Part shown: positions 34,093 through 45,528 of the stretch, in pieces | Layout of the letters: each line of letters starts with the position of its first letter | How positions within the stretch are numbered: the stretch's first letter is position 1 | Assembly: GCA_002633025.1 (NCBI GenBank) | Contig: NMRB01000111.1 | Span: 204,379-268,378 of the forward strand | Direction of reading: 5' to 3' | Length of the DNA: 64,000 bases | Origin: Notospermus geniculatus | Lineage: Eukaryota > Nemertea > Pilidiophora > Heteronemertea > Lineidae | Made by a program: the position numbers and the translations under genes | The notes under the pieces: generated by a model | The model's database searches: none | What the model saw: the letters and a program-made list of their open reading frames with translations, nothing else | What the model was told of the DNA's origin: nothing

Positions 34093-37000
34093 GTCTTTAT
34101 ACCAGAGGCTAAATGGATGTGGCCATAAGATGGAATCCGTGAAAGACTGGGTCCTGAATAAGTGCAAAGTTGTGCTGAATGAGGAAAAGAATGGAGGAGA
34201 AAACATGGGCAAAGGGCCCCCTATTGTAACTCCACAAAACATCCCAGAATTCAGGATACCACGCCAGTCAGAACACCGGCTTAGTGTGGAGCAGTATTGC
34301 GATGACCTCAGTGCTTCAAGCGGGAGTGTGCCTTGCTCCCCGATGCGGACTCCGGGGCCGTCACCCCCGGGGTCGCCTGAAAACGGCGGTGGTGGGTTGT
34401 TCAGTCTGGCAAGGTTCATTAAGTCTGCACCAGTATCGCCCATGAACATTCCCAATAAGCGATTCGGCGAAGAACCTGCATATTCTTCGGATGATGGTCA
34501 TAATCATGGAACGAATGCGGACCCTCTCTCCTCCGCCGCAATGAGCCTGCCCCATTTTAAGACTCACACGTCGTACGGTTTCGACACTCTGACCCAGAAC
34601 CCGCATACAAGGCGGAAGGAGTCGCTGTTCCACCCGGAGGATGAAAACACAAGCCCTTCATCCACGCCGCAGCTTTTCCGGCGATCCACGCGCAAAAAGG
34701 GCAACTCGACCGAGTCGTCGAAGGTAGCCAACAACATGCTGTCGGTCGATTCTGCCGTGGATTATTTCGATGGTGTTGATAATACTGTCTTCAAGCGTGA
34801 CCAACGTCGTGGGTCAAGGCGACGAAATCTCTCTAACGTGGTCTCGCCATTGGCAATGCTGACGCCCATGGGCGGCACCGATCCATCGTCCGCAACCCCC
34901 AGTCCCCGCCTCGTGCGTTCTCATTCCTCCTGCTCGTCGACCCGGAGCTCCCCCGAGAGACGAAAAAGTTTCCGAAACCGTGCGAAAAGTGACCCTAGAA
35001 ATGAAACTATCATTGTAGACCCCAGTTATCACCGAAGAACGTCGTCTGTTCCGAAGGTGAATGATCAAAAACATGGCAGTATACGTTTAGAAGTGAGGTG
35101 CGACTCGATGACTGAATGTAACAGCTCAAAAGAAAATAGTCCCCACATTCGCCGGAGTAGTCACGTGTCGTCTAATTCGTTGGACACATCCCTCAAACGT
35201 AGCTTGCAATGTTATGACGCAGAACTGACGCCGAGTCATTCACAGAGTTCCGGGCTCTCATCATCTTGTTCCTGCCACAGCCTTAACAGAATCATGAACC
35301 CCGCGGCGGAGTTTGGCGAAGTCAAGTTTTCAGTGCAGTTTTCACGTAAAAACAACCACCTTCGCGTGATACTGATCCGGGCTGAGAACCTAGCTGTGGG
35401 AAACAGAAGTGACCGTGCTATAAACGCCTATGCAAAGGTTTGTCTCATGCCTGGCAAAGTCCAAAAACAATCGTCAAATGTTATCAAACACACAAGGGAC
35501 CCGGTCTACGATGAGGAATTCTATTTCCATGGCCTGAACCTCGAAGAACTACAAAGTATGCGGCTTAGGATTAAAATGTTTAACAAATGCCGCAACCTCC
35601 GAGGACATGAATTGATCGGCGAGGCCCAGATTGCGCTCTGTTCCTTCGACCTGACGAAGGAATGTCGAGTGTGGAAAACACTGGAGAAGAAGTCGGACAA
35701 TGATGTGAGTAGACTGGTTCCGCTCCACCCCGCGGCGCTACTGTCCGTTCCGTTTGTGGAATGCGGGCCATGCGGTGGAGCTCTTTCAAGATGGCCGCTT
35801 GGCGGCCATATTTGAGGTTTGGCAGGGCCAAAATTTGGCAAGTATTAGATGGTATCCAGATACATGTACCCTATTTTTTTGCACTGCAACTGACTCAGAA
35901 TTCAACCTAAACCCCAGTAAATATATTTCTTTCGTCTCAGATAATTCTATTCGTCTGGTGAAAGTCTAAATGTGCCTGTCTTTTTTAGGAACTCGGCTAC
36001 CTGCAGATCAGCCTGAGCTTCGAACCAAAAGCTGAACGCCTGTCCATCACAATCATCCAAGCAATGAACTTGCCCAAACATAATTTGAGGGGAGCCCCTG
36101 GTGAGTGAAGTAGGCCCAGTCGGATATGGCGGACGGCGGAGCGATGTCACAACCCTTGGTAGTCAAGATGCCCCAATAGAACGAGTCTGCTGTTCATGGC
36201 CCTTCATCCAACAATTTCGGTGTGGGTGTGGGTGTGGGTGTGGGTAGGGATTGAGAAGTCACACAAATAAACATACCGACCACCTGTGCGAATATTTATG
36301 TCCGTATCTATGAAAACAAAAAGTTGCTGATGTCTGTATCTATGAAAACAAAAAGTTGCTGATATCTGTATCTATGAAAACAAAACGTTTGTTTTCATAG
36401 ATACAGATACACACCTACTGCACTGACTACGGTAACTGCAGTTACCGTACAAACAACATGGCGACCACGGATTTTCGATCCCGCGGTGAGTGCAGTATTC
36501 AGCTCGATTTCTCACGAAAAACGCAAGCTCAAGGGCTGAAACATACGTGGGGGATTCTTCACTATAGGAACTATCCACGACGTAAATTGTAGCCCAAAAT
36601 ATTTCCCAATAAATGTGTACGGACCGAGAGAAAAATCGAAGCGAGGCAACGGTAACTCAATCAGAACGCTATCGGTTGTTTGTACGGTAACTGCAGTTAC
36701 CGTAGTCAGTGCAGTAGGTGTGAGATACACTCGTCCCCAGTGGCCTCGAGCTCAATACGCTCTCAACCACTGGCACGGCTGGGGCCAAATCATATTTCTG
36801 AACGCTAGATGGCGCAAAATGTCATCAACGAATCAGCGACCAGTATTTCACGCAACTATAGGGGAAAACATGAGACATTTTCTTATTGGCCGCTTTGGTC
36901 ACGTGACACGTATGGTGGCATACAGATGTATATTCCGGACTTTTCGTGTTATTTTGCACCACTTTTTGGAATACCTTCACTGCGAAATGAAAAGTTAACA

Positions 37001-37976
37001 TACTCAACGTCACATACGACCCGATGTGGGACACATACAGCGGTACTTCGCCTTCAGCATTCTTGGATTGCCGTGATTGCGTCCATAGAAACACAGCACC
37101 TAAGCTTATTTGAAAGCTGATCGGTCATTGGCTGGTTGTTCGCGCGCTTTCGTCAACTGGTAGTGACATCTAGTGTTCAGAAACGGACTTTGGCACCAAC
37201 TTTTTCAGTGGTTGAGGGTGACAGCTTCGAGCGGAGGCCGATGATACCACTGAACTATTGAGTGTAAGATACAGACATCACAAGTTTTTGTTTGAAATCA
37301 GCCACTGCAGGTATTCAATCTTGGTCAGTGCAGGTAGATGTGGTGCCACTGCCTAATGCGTATTATGTGGTGCTACGACCTGAATGCGTATTTGGTGTGG
37401 TGCATGCTATGGCCTGAATGCGTATTTGATGTGGTGCTACGGCCTGAATGCGCATTTGATGTGTTGCCACGGCCTGAATGCATATTTTATATGGTGCCAC
37501 GGCCTGAATGCGTACGGTAGGAACTTTGAAGTGATGCCGCGGCCTGAAGATGCGCATTTGATGTGGTGCCACGGCCTGATGCGTGGTTTGATATGAACCT
37601 GAAATGCGTATTTGGCGAGAACTGTCTAAAACATGTACAATTTCTTTCAGACCCTTATGTGAAACTAGAACTGATACAACCAGGTCGTCATGTCAACAAA
37701 ACAAAGAGGCAGACAGTGATAAAGAAGAAGTCAACAAACCCTATATTCAAAACGACCTTCACCTTCATCGTCTCACCTCGCGTCGAAGACATCAACTACA
37801 CGACCATCAACCTGACCGTCTGCGGCCACGAGCGCATACGTCATGATGACGTCATTGGTCAGGTCAAGCTCGGGTATGGTGCAACGGAAGAAACCGAGTT
37901 GACTCACTGGAGCAGGGTGATTCAGAACCCAGAAAAAGAATTCACAGAAACCCATAAGATTATGGAACTGGAGTAA
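34093..37976 (+). CDS. C2CD4-family protein with two C2 domains (exons 34093-35704, 35989-36100, 37651-37976)
   Basis: The internal ATG at 34130 gives 670 residues; joined to exon 26314 it would give ~752. VTPQNIPEFRIP (~33-44), AMSLPHFKTHTSYGF and RRKESLFH (~135-165) are signatures of vertebrate C2CD4A-D. A serine-rich basic linker follows. C2A (~395-520) has CLMPGKVQKQ and DPVYDEEFYFHGL, as in C2CD4. A second, synaptotagmin-like C2 (~526-660) follows, with DPYVKLEL and polybasic KTKRQTVIKKKSTNPIF. Introns are GT-AG: phase 0 after codon 525, phase 1 recreating the Asp of DPYVK. Vertebrate C2CD4 proteins have a single C2, with the coding region essentially in one exon matching exon 34093-35704. 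Most loop acidic Ca2+ ligands are replaced in both C2 domains, so Ca2+-independent membrane or protein binding is likely. Poly(A) signal at 42319. Confidence 0.88.
36225..36408. repeat. Simple and 32-bp repeats in intron 2
   Basis: A (GGTGTG)n run at ~36220-36245. Then three direct copies of CTGTATCTATGAAAACAAAA (36302-36385), the last followed by an inverted copy, making a palindrome at 36363-36408. Confidence 0.85.
36410..36721. mobile_element. Foldback element in intron 2
   Basis: ACACCTACTGCACTGACTAC and GGTAACTGCAGTTACCGTAC form long arms inverted at 36674-36721. GGTAACTGCAGTTACC is itself palindromic. Confidence 0.87.
37330..37600. repeat. ~30-bp minisatellite before the last C2CD4-like exon
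   Basis: About eight units of GGCCTGAATGCGTATTTGAT followed by GTGGTGCCAC, in intron 2. The duplicate contig copy at 39220-39520 has a slightly different unit order. Confidence 0.9.
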
Positions 37977-39211
37977 ACTAGGCCTCCAGTATAAGCCTCT
38001 TTGGCTGAAGGTGAGTAGGGTAGAGTCCAGCTGCTGTTCATGGTGCATTTCCGAGTGTGAAGGGATATACGCTATTTGTATACTCGAAACTCTTACATTT
38101 AAGGTCAGTCCCTTGATTTTACGCGTCTACCCTCCTGCACAAACTCGCTGAACTCCACTCCAACCAGCAAGAACAAGGACTGAACACGTGACACGAGAGA
38201 GGCGAATATCGGAAGGTTTTGCACCGTGCGATAAAAGAATTTGATCAAACAAAGAGAATGTTGATATATATCTCACCGTTTCAGTATTTTATATCAAAAT
38301 GGAATATATTTTAATGTGACTCGTTACTATTTTTGATACGTCAGCGTGTCGGTGCCTTTGTAAAGTTTTAAAGTGAATTGGAGCTCACTTGCATGGACAT
38401 ATTACGGTGTATTTGATTTATCCATTGTTGTGTTCTTGGTAGACGCAAGATTGTGACTTGCTGGCCAGAGCCGTGATCATCAAGTCCAGGTGTGTCAGCA
38501 GTCTAAGTCCCCACCGAATCTGAGTCCGCTTTTATTGTCCCACCAGGGATAAGGATATATACGGCAATAGAAACTGTGACTATTCAAATATAACCTTACA
38601 ATAGCAGACTATTATAACCCGGACATGCATTTCCAGGACCTACATTCCTTTCACACCTGGTTGAATACTTCTTCAAGTCGGTAGCCTGTTTTAGTGATGC
38701 GCTGAATGTGCGTCTCCTTGAGTTCCCTTTCTTTTGGAAATGACTCTAGAGAGGCTGTTAGATAATCTGACTGATCTCCAGTCCATTTTCCGGCTGATGA
38801 TGATGTGCTCTGACCGTATTTGTCTCGTGATGTTGCTAACTCGAGATGCTATGGACAATCTGCGGTTTTTGGTAAATATACTTTGTGAATATACCGGTAT
38901 ATAAACGTGACGTATTCAGTTATCTCTCATTGACCTTTCCCGCTCACTGCCAATGTGTGGATTTGGCATCGTCGAACCAATCTGGAGGTGATATATACCC
39001 ACTTGACTGGTTCGCTCTTTGCCGCTGCACTCCCTTGGGGAATGAGCGCCGGCAAAGACGGTAATCAGTCTAAAGGCCTGTTTCCACTAGACCGATTTCC
39101 TGCATCGCGTTTTGCGATTTCACAGGGTTTTGGATAATCCTTCGATGGTTTAACAATACAATGGCGCGTTTATTGTCCCAAATGCCTGTGAAAACCGCCC
39201 CGGCGTAGCAA
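37977..39211 (+). other. 3' UTR/downstream sequence, contig copy A
   Basis: Non-coding sequence after the stop codon. It is near-identical to 39897-41123 (copy B), and its last ~390 bp also match 41215-41600 (copy C). It ends at a single N (39212). Confidence 0.75.
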
Positions 39212-39212
39212 N

Positions 39213-41213
39213 GTCAGTGCAGGTAGATGCGGTGCCACTGCCTAATGCGTATTATGTGGTGCTACGACCTGAATGCGTATTTGGTGTGGTGCATGCTATG
39301 GCCTGAATGCGTTTGATGTGTTGCCACGGCCTGAATGCGTATTTGATGTGGTGCTACGGCCTGAATGCGCATTTGATGTGTTGCCACGGCCTGAATGCAT
39401 ATTTTATATGGTGCCACGGCCTGAATGCGTACGGTAGGCTAACTTTGATGTGATGCTGCGGCCTGAATGCGCATTTGATGTGGTGCCACGGCCTGATGCG
39501 TGGTTTGATGTGAACGGCCTGAAATGCGTATTTGGCGAGAACTGTCTAAAACATGTACAATTTCTTTCAGACCCTTATGTGAAACTAGAACTGATACAAC
39601 CAGGTCGTCATGTCAACAAAACAAAGAGGCAGACAGTGATAAAGAAGAAGTCAACAAACCCTATATTCAAAACGACCTTTACCTTCATCGTCTCACCTCG
39701 CGTCGAAGACATCAACTACACGACCATCAACTTGACCGTCTGCGGCCACGAGCGCATACGTCATGATGACGTCATTGGACAGGTCAAGCTCGGGTATGGT
39801 GCAACGGAAGAAACCGAGTTGACTCACTGGAGCAGGGTGATTCAGAACCCAGAAAAAGAATTCACAGAAACCCATAAGATTATGGAACTGGAGTAAACTA
39901 GGCCTCCAGTATAAGCCTCTTTGGGTGAAGGTGAGTAGGGTAGAGTCCAGCTGCTGTTCATGGTGCATTTCCGAGTGTGAAGGGATATACGCTATTTGTA
40001 TACTCGAAACTCTTGCATTTAAGGTCAGCCCAATTGATTTTACGCGTCTACCCTCCTGCACAGACTCGCTGAACTCCACTCCAACCAGCAAGAACAAGGA
40101 CTGAACACGTGACACGAGAGAGGCGAATATCGGAAGGTTTTGCACCGTGCGATAAAAGAATTTGATCAAACAAAGAGAATGTTGATATATATCTCACCGT
40201 TTCAGTATTTTATATCAAAATGGAATATATTTTAATGTGACTCGTTACTATTTTTGATACGTCAGCGTGTCGGTGCCTTTGTAAAGTTTTAAAGTGAATT
40301 GGAGCTCACTTGCATGGACATATTACGGTGTATTTGATTTATCCATTGTTGTGTTCTTGGTAGACGCAAGATTGTGACTTGCTGGCCAGAGCCGTGATCA
40401 TCAAGTCCAGGTGTGTCAGCAGTCTAAGTCCCCACCGAATCTGAGTCCGCTTTTATTGTCCCACCAGGGATAAGGATATATACGGCAATAGAAACTGTGA
40501 CTATTCAAATATAACCTTACAATAGCAGACTATTATAACCCGGACATGCATTTCCAGGACCTACATTCCTTTCACACCTGGTTGAATACTTCTTCAAGTC
40601 GGTAGCCTGTTTTAGTGATGCGCTGAATGTGCGTCTCCTTGAGTTCCCTTTCTTTTGGAAATGACTCTAGTAGAGAGGCTGTTAGATAATCTGACTGATC
40701 TCCAGTCCATTTTCCGGCTGATGATGATGTGCTCTGACCGTATTTGTCTCGTGATGTTGCTAACTCGAGATGCTATGGACAATCTGCGGTTTTTGGTAAA
40801 TATACTTTGTGAATATACCGGTATATAAACGTGACGTATTCAGTTATCTCTCATTGACCTTTCCCGCTCACTGCCAATGTGTGGATTTGGCATCGTCGAA
40901 CCAATCTGGAGGTGATAACCCACTTGACTGGTTCGCTCTTTGCCGCTGCACTCCCTTGGGGAATGAGCGCCGGCAAAGACGGTAATCAGTCTAAAGGCCT
41001 GTTTCCACTAGACCGATTTCCTGCATCGCGTTTTGCGATTTCACAGGGTTTTGGATAATCCTTCGATGGTTTAACAATACAATGGCGCGTGTATTGTCCC
41101 AAATGCCTGTGAAAACCGCCCCGGCGTAGCAAAACCGCTGCGGAAACAGGTCAAGTGGAAACAGGCCTTAATAATCCACCAATAATTGCTGATGTTAAGT
41201 CGCTTCAAATGCC
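39213..41213 (+). pseudogene. Duplicate of the last C2CD4-like exon and flanks (contig copy B), probably an assembly duplicate
   Basis: Begins GTCAGTGCAGGTAGATG, matching 37326. It contains the same acceptor and the exon 39571-39896, encoding the same C2B end with silent changes only, plus the same 3' flank. It lies between single Ns at 39212 and 41214. Indels separate copy B from A and C (GATAACCCAC versus GATATATACCCAC), while A and C agree. This fits an alternative haplotype contig placed inside the scaffold rather than a true second exon. Confidence 0.8.
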
Positions 41214-42051
41214 NCTCGTGATGTTGCTAACTCGAGATGCTATGGACAATCTGCGGTTTTTGGTAAATATACTTTGTGAATATACCGGTATATAAACGTG
41301 ACGTATTCAGTTATCTCTCATTGACCTTTCCCGCTCACTGCCAATGTGTGGATTTGGCATCGTCGAACCAATCTGGAGGTGATATATACCCACTTGACTG
41401 GTTCGCTCTTTGCCGCTGCACTCCCTTGGGGAATGAGCGCCGGCAAAGACGGTAATCAGTCTAAAGGCCTGTTTCCACTAGACCGATTTCCTGCATCGCG
41501 TTTTGCGATTTCACAGGGTTTTGGATAATCCTTCGATGGTTTAACAATACAATGGCGCGTTTATTGTCCCAAATGCCTGTGAAAACCGCCCCGGCGTAGC
41601 AAAACCGCTGCGGAAACAGGTCAAGTGGAAACAGGCCTTAATAATCCACCAATAATTGCTGATGTTAAGTCGCTTCAAATGCCCCCCCCCCCCCACATAT
41701 TGACAACACAGGCTCAAAAGAACAGGAAGTAGGGGGCAGGACTGTCGAAAAAGAAAAATTGACTAGGCCTATTTCAATAAAAAGAAAAGTTTGATTAACT
41801 GCGGTTGGTTTGGTATACATGTATTTATGCCAACAAATTGGTAAAAATGCCAGTCAACAATCGTCCCTCCGAACTCTATACAAGTGATGGCGACATCTAC
41901 TATTACGCCTACTTACTAATACTTCACTTCAACATTCATCAACTTGTAGGTTCGCCTTCGAAGAGCCCTCGGAGGGCACGTCACCCTTTTTTGCGTTGTA
42001 CCAGATTGGCGAACTCTCTGTTCAGTGCCTCCGTGACATTTGGTCGTATGA

Positions 42052-42157
42052 GACTAGCAAATGCTTTTACTTGAATTTTGCAATACAAATGCAATACAAA
42101 TGCACTAGGCAATGCTGTACAAATCTGAAGTAAAAGCATTTGGTAGTCTTTATTCAT
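42052..42157. mobile_element. GACTAGCAAATGCTTTTACTT MITE, copy 1
   Basis: GACTAGCAAATGCTTTTACT is inverted at the right end. Other copies at 45529-45643 and 63503-63614 extend the arms to ATGAATAAAGACTA. Confidence 0.87.
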
Positions 42158-42318
42158 ATCACCCATTGAAACACGGTTGGCGGACTTCTGCCTTCGTTTT
42201 TGTTGTTTTCCAGAGATAACTGTACCCCGTGGACACTTGGGTTATAGAAACCTTTGTTTATGATGCTAGCTGTATTGATGTGAAGAGTCAGTTGTGGCTC
42301 TTTTTGTAAAACTCATTG

Positions 42319-42324
42319 AATAAA
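42319..42324 (+). terminator. Poly(A) signal AATAAA
   Basis: TTGAATAAAGTTTTCC in AT-rich sequence, the first good plus-strand signal after the C2CD4-like stop codon. The true 3' UTR would be ~2.4 kb once contig duplicates are collapsed. Confidence 0.55.
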
Positions 42325-42472
42325 GTTTTCCACTCTGTAAATATTTACCGCCTTCAGCTTATCATACTTCTTTTTGTGGTCTTACGTTTTCTTCTGCATG
42401 CCACAGCTTAGGACAAAACTTAAGAGAAATTCTTACCCGGTATATAGATTTAAGGGAAATTTTGCAATTTAA

Positions 42473-42622
42473 AGGGGCCGTATAGTATTCAAAACGGGTG
42501 TTTAAGACTTAATAGACGCGTGTATCTTCGTCAAATGTATGGTGGAAGTGTGTGCATTTAGTAAAGTTACACGCGTCTAAGCCTTAATCGCGCGATGATC
42601 ACCCTTTTTCAATACGGCCCAA
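42473..42622. mobile_element. Foldback element (GGGCCGTAT termini)
   Basis: Arms around GGGGCCGTATagtATTCAAAA, TTAAGACTTAATAGACGCGT and their complements ending AATACGGCCC. Present in both block copies (second at 60475-60622), so it predates the duplication. Confidence 0.82.
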
Positions 42623-42678
42623 GATGTTTTATGCATACGGCCCCAGATTTGTCAAGGACACCAAATCATCCGTGACAT

Positions 42679-42772
42679 CATCCTCCCACAGCAGGGGTTT
42701 TTACCTCGCTCCTCTTCATCCGCTCACAGTGTATGAAGAGGAGCGAGACCAAAGCCCGGCTGTGGGAGGATG
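42679..42772. mobile_element. 94-bp MITE with 9-bp target duplication
   Basis: CATCCTCCCACAGC and GCTGTGGGAGGATG termini, flanked by CCGTGACAT at 42670-42678 and 42773-42781. Block copy 2 has a single CCGTGACAT and no element. A 9-bp duplication suggests Mutator-type transposition. Relative at 16541-16627. Confidence 0.88.
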
Positions 42773-43230
42773 CCGTGACATCTGCTTTCAGCACACTCTC
42801 GGCGACACCAGCCAAATGTTGGGGCGGGGGGTATGCTAAAAGGTCGTCTTTCCGATGCAGACACACATAAGAACGGGGACTTTCACCTGTCACCACTTAG
42901 CCTTTCCTACGACAAGATTATAACGGACCTTCTCCACTGAGGACACCTTTTAGGGCTGACAAAGCCGTCCTTAGGCCTAATTGGGAGGTGTCCGTCCTTA
43001 ATTGGAAGGTGTCCTGATATCAACAGAGGTAAAAACAAAAATGCATATGAATTTTTGGTAAAAATGAATAGAAATAACAAAGCCCGCCGCCTGAACTTAT
43101 GTCTTTAGGTTGGTGTCCACTAAGGAAGGCATAATCAAAGTACAGTTATGAAAACTTCGACCCCGTCGAGTATCATGCAGTAACGTACTGTACACTACAC
43201 ATACATGTACATCACATTGCATATACTGCC

Positions 43231-45441
43231 TCAATTGAATATTTTAAAACTTTTGTTAAATAACTTAAAACTTGATGTTCCCTTCTTTGGATCCTTGTTT
43301 CCGTTTTCAAAGTTTCGAGGAGATTTTGAGCGCCGAAACGCGGGCACTTGTTTCTGTCTTAAATACTGGTTGCCCTGATATCCACCGCGGCCATTTTCTT
43401 CATTTATGTACAGCTGGTCCATCGGTAATTCTCGGGACTGTCCGGTCAGCACTCGGACGGCGTCGTGGAATATACACTGGACTTGTTCAAATTCTTCCGC
43501 CGCTGTTGTCTCGTAGAACAGGCAGTCATTGTCGGCCGCCAGGCGGCTCCCTTCAGTCTTATTCACTTGCCTGCAAAGGTAACGCCATTGGGTATCAAAA
43601 TGGTCACGTGCTCAGGACCTGATCAATCAAACTGCCTTGTGACAACATCATGACGTCTTTGACCGACCAATGAATTGCCCATTGAGAGCCAACTAAAAAT
43701 CTCACGTGGAACAGCGTTTTTTCGAAACCTACCGATATCTCTCGAGGTCAACCTTATTTCCCACCAACACAAGAGGAATGTCCTTGCCAGTCGCCTTCTT
43801 ATATTGAGCAATACTGTAGATATATTCCCTGACCTGTCGGAAACTGGGCCGACTCGTAATGCTGTAGACAATAAGGGCCATGTCGGCCCACTTGTAGTAT
43901 TTCTCCAAATCTTGGCGATCCTGCAATAAGAAGAAGACATTGCAATCATAAATTTGCATCTGTGAAGTTGCCGACATGAAGGCCCGGTGTTCGTTGCCAA
44001 TACCAGGATCTGGTGGGTTCATTGCAATGAATACGTTACATTTACATCGTACATCCCTTAGGCTCCACCGCCCCATCGGACCCTATAAAATCAGAAATTT
44101 TTGGGTCAAGATGAGAGTGCTGATATGTTATTGGGCCTAATCATTGTTTTTCTTCTCTGTCGAATTTACTAAAAAAATGGAAAGAGATCGACGCAAAATA
44201 GAAAAGTAATCCAGTCGAACAGAAAATTCTTTGTTATCAAAAAACAAGATCTTGCGCGTTCGTTGCCAACGGCAAGGTGTTCGTTGCCAACGACAAGGTG
44301 TTCGTTGTCAAGAACAAGGGTTCATTGCCAACAACAAAATTAAGGCCCGAGTGTGTTCGTTGCCAACACAACACCCGAGTGTGTTCGTCGCTGTTATCGT
44401 TCCCATCATTAACTCCAACTCTCATATTAGCTGCCGTACTGATCTTTCAAGGCTACATTTTCTAAGGTCGATATGATCGCCTACCCACCCTGTCATAGGT
44501 GTCCATGACATTAATGATGACCTCTTGTCCATCAACCGTCTCTTGTTTGCTATAAGTGTCCTCTGAAATGGAAGTACCGACGAGATGAAAATACAAGGAG
44601 GTGCTTTTCGGAAGATCGAGATTGTAAAGCAAACCATGTTGTAGGAACACAAACCAAAATATTGGCCCGCCGACCCGGGTTGCTTACCCAAGTATGGATC
44701 ATATTCCATAATAAACCTCCTTGTCATGTATTTTACTGTCAGAGCTGGAAGTAAGGAAGGATGCAGGTCATACAGCTGGTACGGAACAATGACTTTACAC
44801 CCCGGGGGGCCTTNCCGAGTCACTCCCGTGAAGTCTGGCGAAATGAGCGAAGTACAAAATACGAAGTTGGACTTCACTTCAAGGACCTAGTGTATTTCAG
44901 GAGATGGTTCGTACCACAAATATCGCCTGCTGCAAGAGCGTCTTTTAGCGTATGACGTCAGACCGATAGAGTTGCGGTGTATATTACACTTAGAAATTTC
45001 CACTTCGTAGCTACGAAGTGGAAATTTAAAAATTCAAGGTGCACGAAAATTCCCTGATCTTACCTGATACGCTTAAAGACGCTCTGGCAGCAGGGATATT
45101 TTATGGTACCAAACATCTCCTGAAATACATTAGATCATCGAAATGAAGTAGCATTTCGTATTTCGTAGCCTACGTATTTCGTCAGGTTTGCGAAAACTCA
45201 CAAATGACACGAACGTGTGAAAGATTTTAAAGCATGATCAGAAAAAAAGTGTCACTTTGATGTTAGTGCTAAAAGCTTTATGAAAATTTCTAACCGCGGC
45301 TTAGAATGTTTTCTTTGGTCTACACAGCCTGGGCACCATACCTGATTTTCCTACTCCCAGCGCCCCCAACAGGACAATGTTACAGTTAATCGGCGAGGAG
45401 TTCCGATGACTCCTCGGGGAGATCTTACGTATGGCACTCAT
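43231..45441 (-). CDS. RASL12: RASL12-like small GTPase, copy 1
   Basis: Five exons read right to left: 45342-45441, 44688-44744, 44489-44562, 43733-43920, 43231-43570. All have GT-AG junctions and matching phases; together they encode 252 residues (human RASL12 is ~266). The P-loop GALGVGKSA spans the exon 1-2 junction. ALTVKYMTRRFIMEYDPYL, EDTYSKQETVDGQEV, NKVD, CLFYETTAAEEF and the terminal FKIFN match RASL12, a Ras-family protein lacking a CAAX prenylation box. Switch II reads DTYDR, so the catalytic Gly60/Gln61 pair is absent, and the effector Thr35 position is Tyr; both are also altered in human RASL12. CCAAT motifs lie just upstream of the start. Neighbours C2CD4-like tail to tail. Confidence 0.93.
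44253..44375. repeat. ~21-bp VNTR in RASL12 intron 3, copy 1
   Basis: About five degenerate units of GTTCGTTGCCAACGACAAGG. The second gene copy has more units (62205-62342). Confidence 0.88.
44985..45024. repeat. Hairpin insertion in RASL12 intron 1, copy 1 only
   Basis: AAATTTCCACTTCGTAG followed by CTACGAAGTGGAAATTT, a perfect palindrome. Copy 2 has only the left arm before AAGGTGCACG. Confidence 0.85.
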
Positions 45442-45528
45442 TGGTTGATGATGGAGAAACTACGATTGGACAGATCGGTCATCAAACTCTCGGAGATGCA
45501 TCTAGAATGACAAAATGAAAGACAATAG

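Larger units (their letters stand above)
41215..42324 (+). other. 3' end of the C2CD4-like transcription unit (copy C)
   Basis: Overlaps copies A and B for its first ~480 bp, then continues uniquely past a poly-C run (41684-41694). A foldback (41463-41640) and the MITE at 42052-42157 lie inside. It ends in an AATAAA signal. Confidence 0.65.

Noticed and set aside
39571-39896. Alternative or tandemly duplicated C2B exon
   Set aside because: It lies between single-N contig joins inside a ~2 kb repeat of adjacent sequence; an unmerged haplotype is the simpler reading.
43272-43622. 116-codon plus-strand frame opposite RASL12 exon 5 (also 61203-61607)
   Set aside because: Shadow of the RASL12 last exon on the opposite strand.
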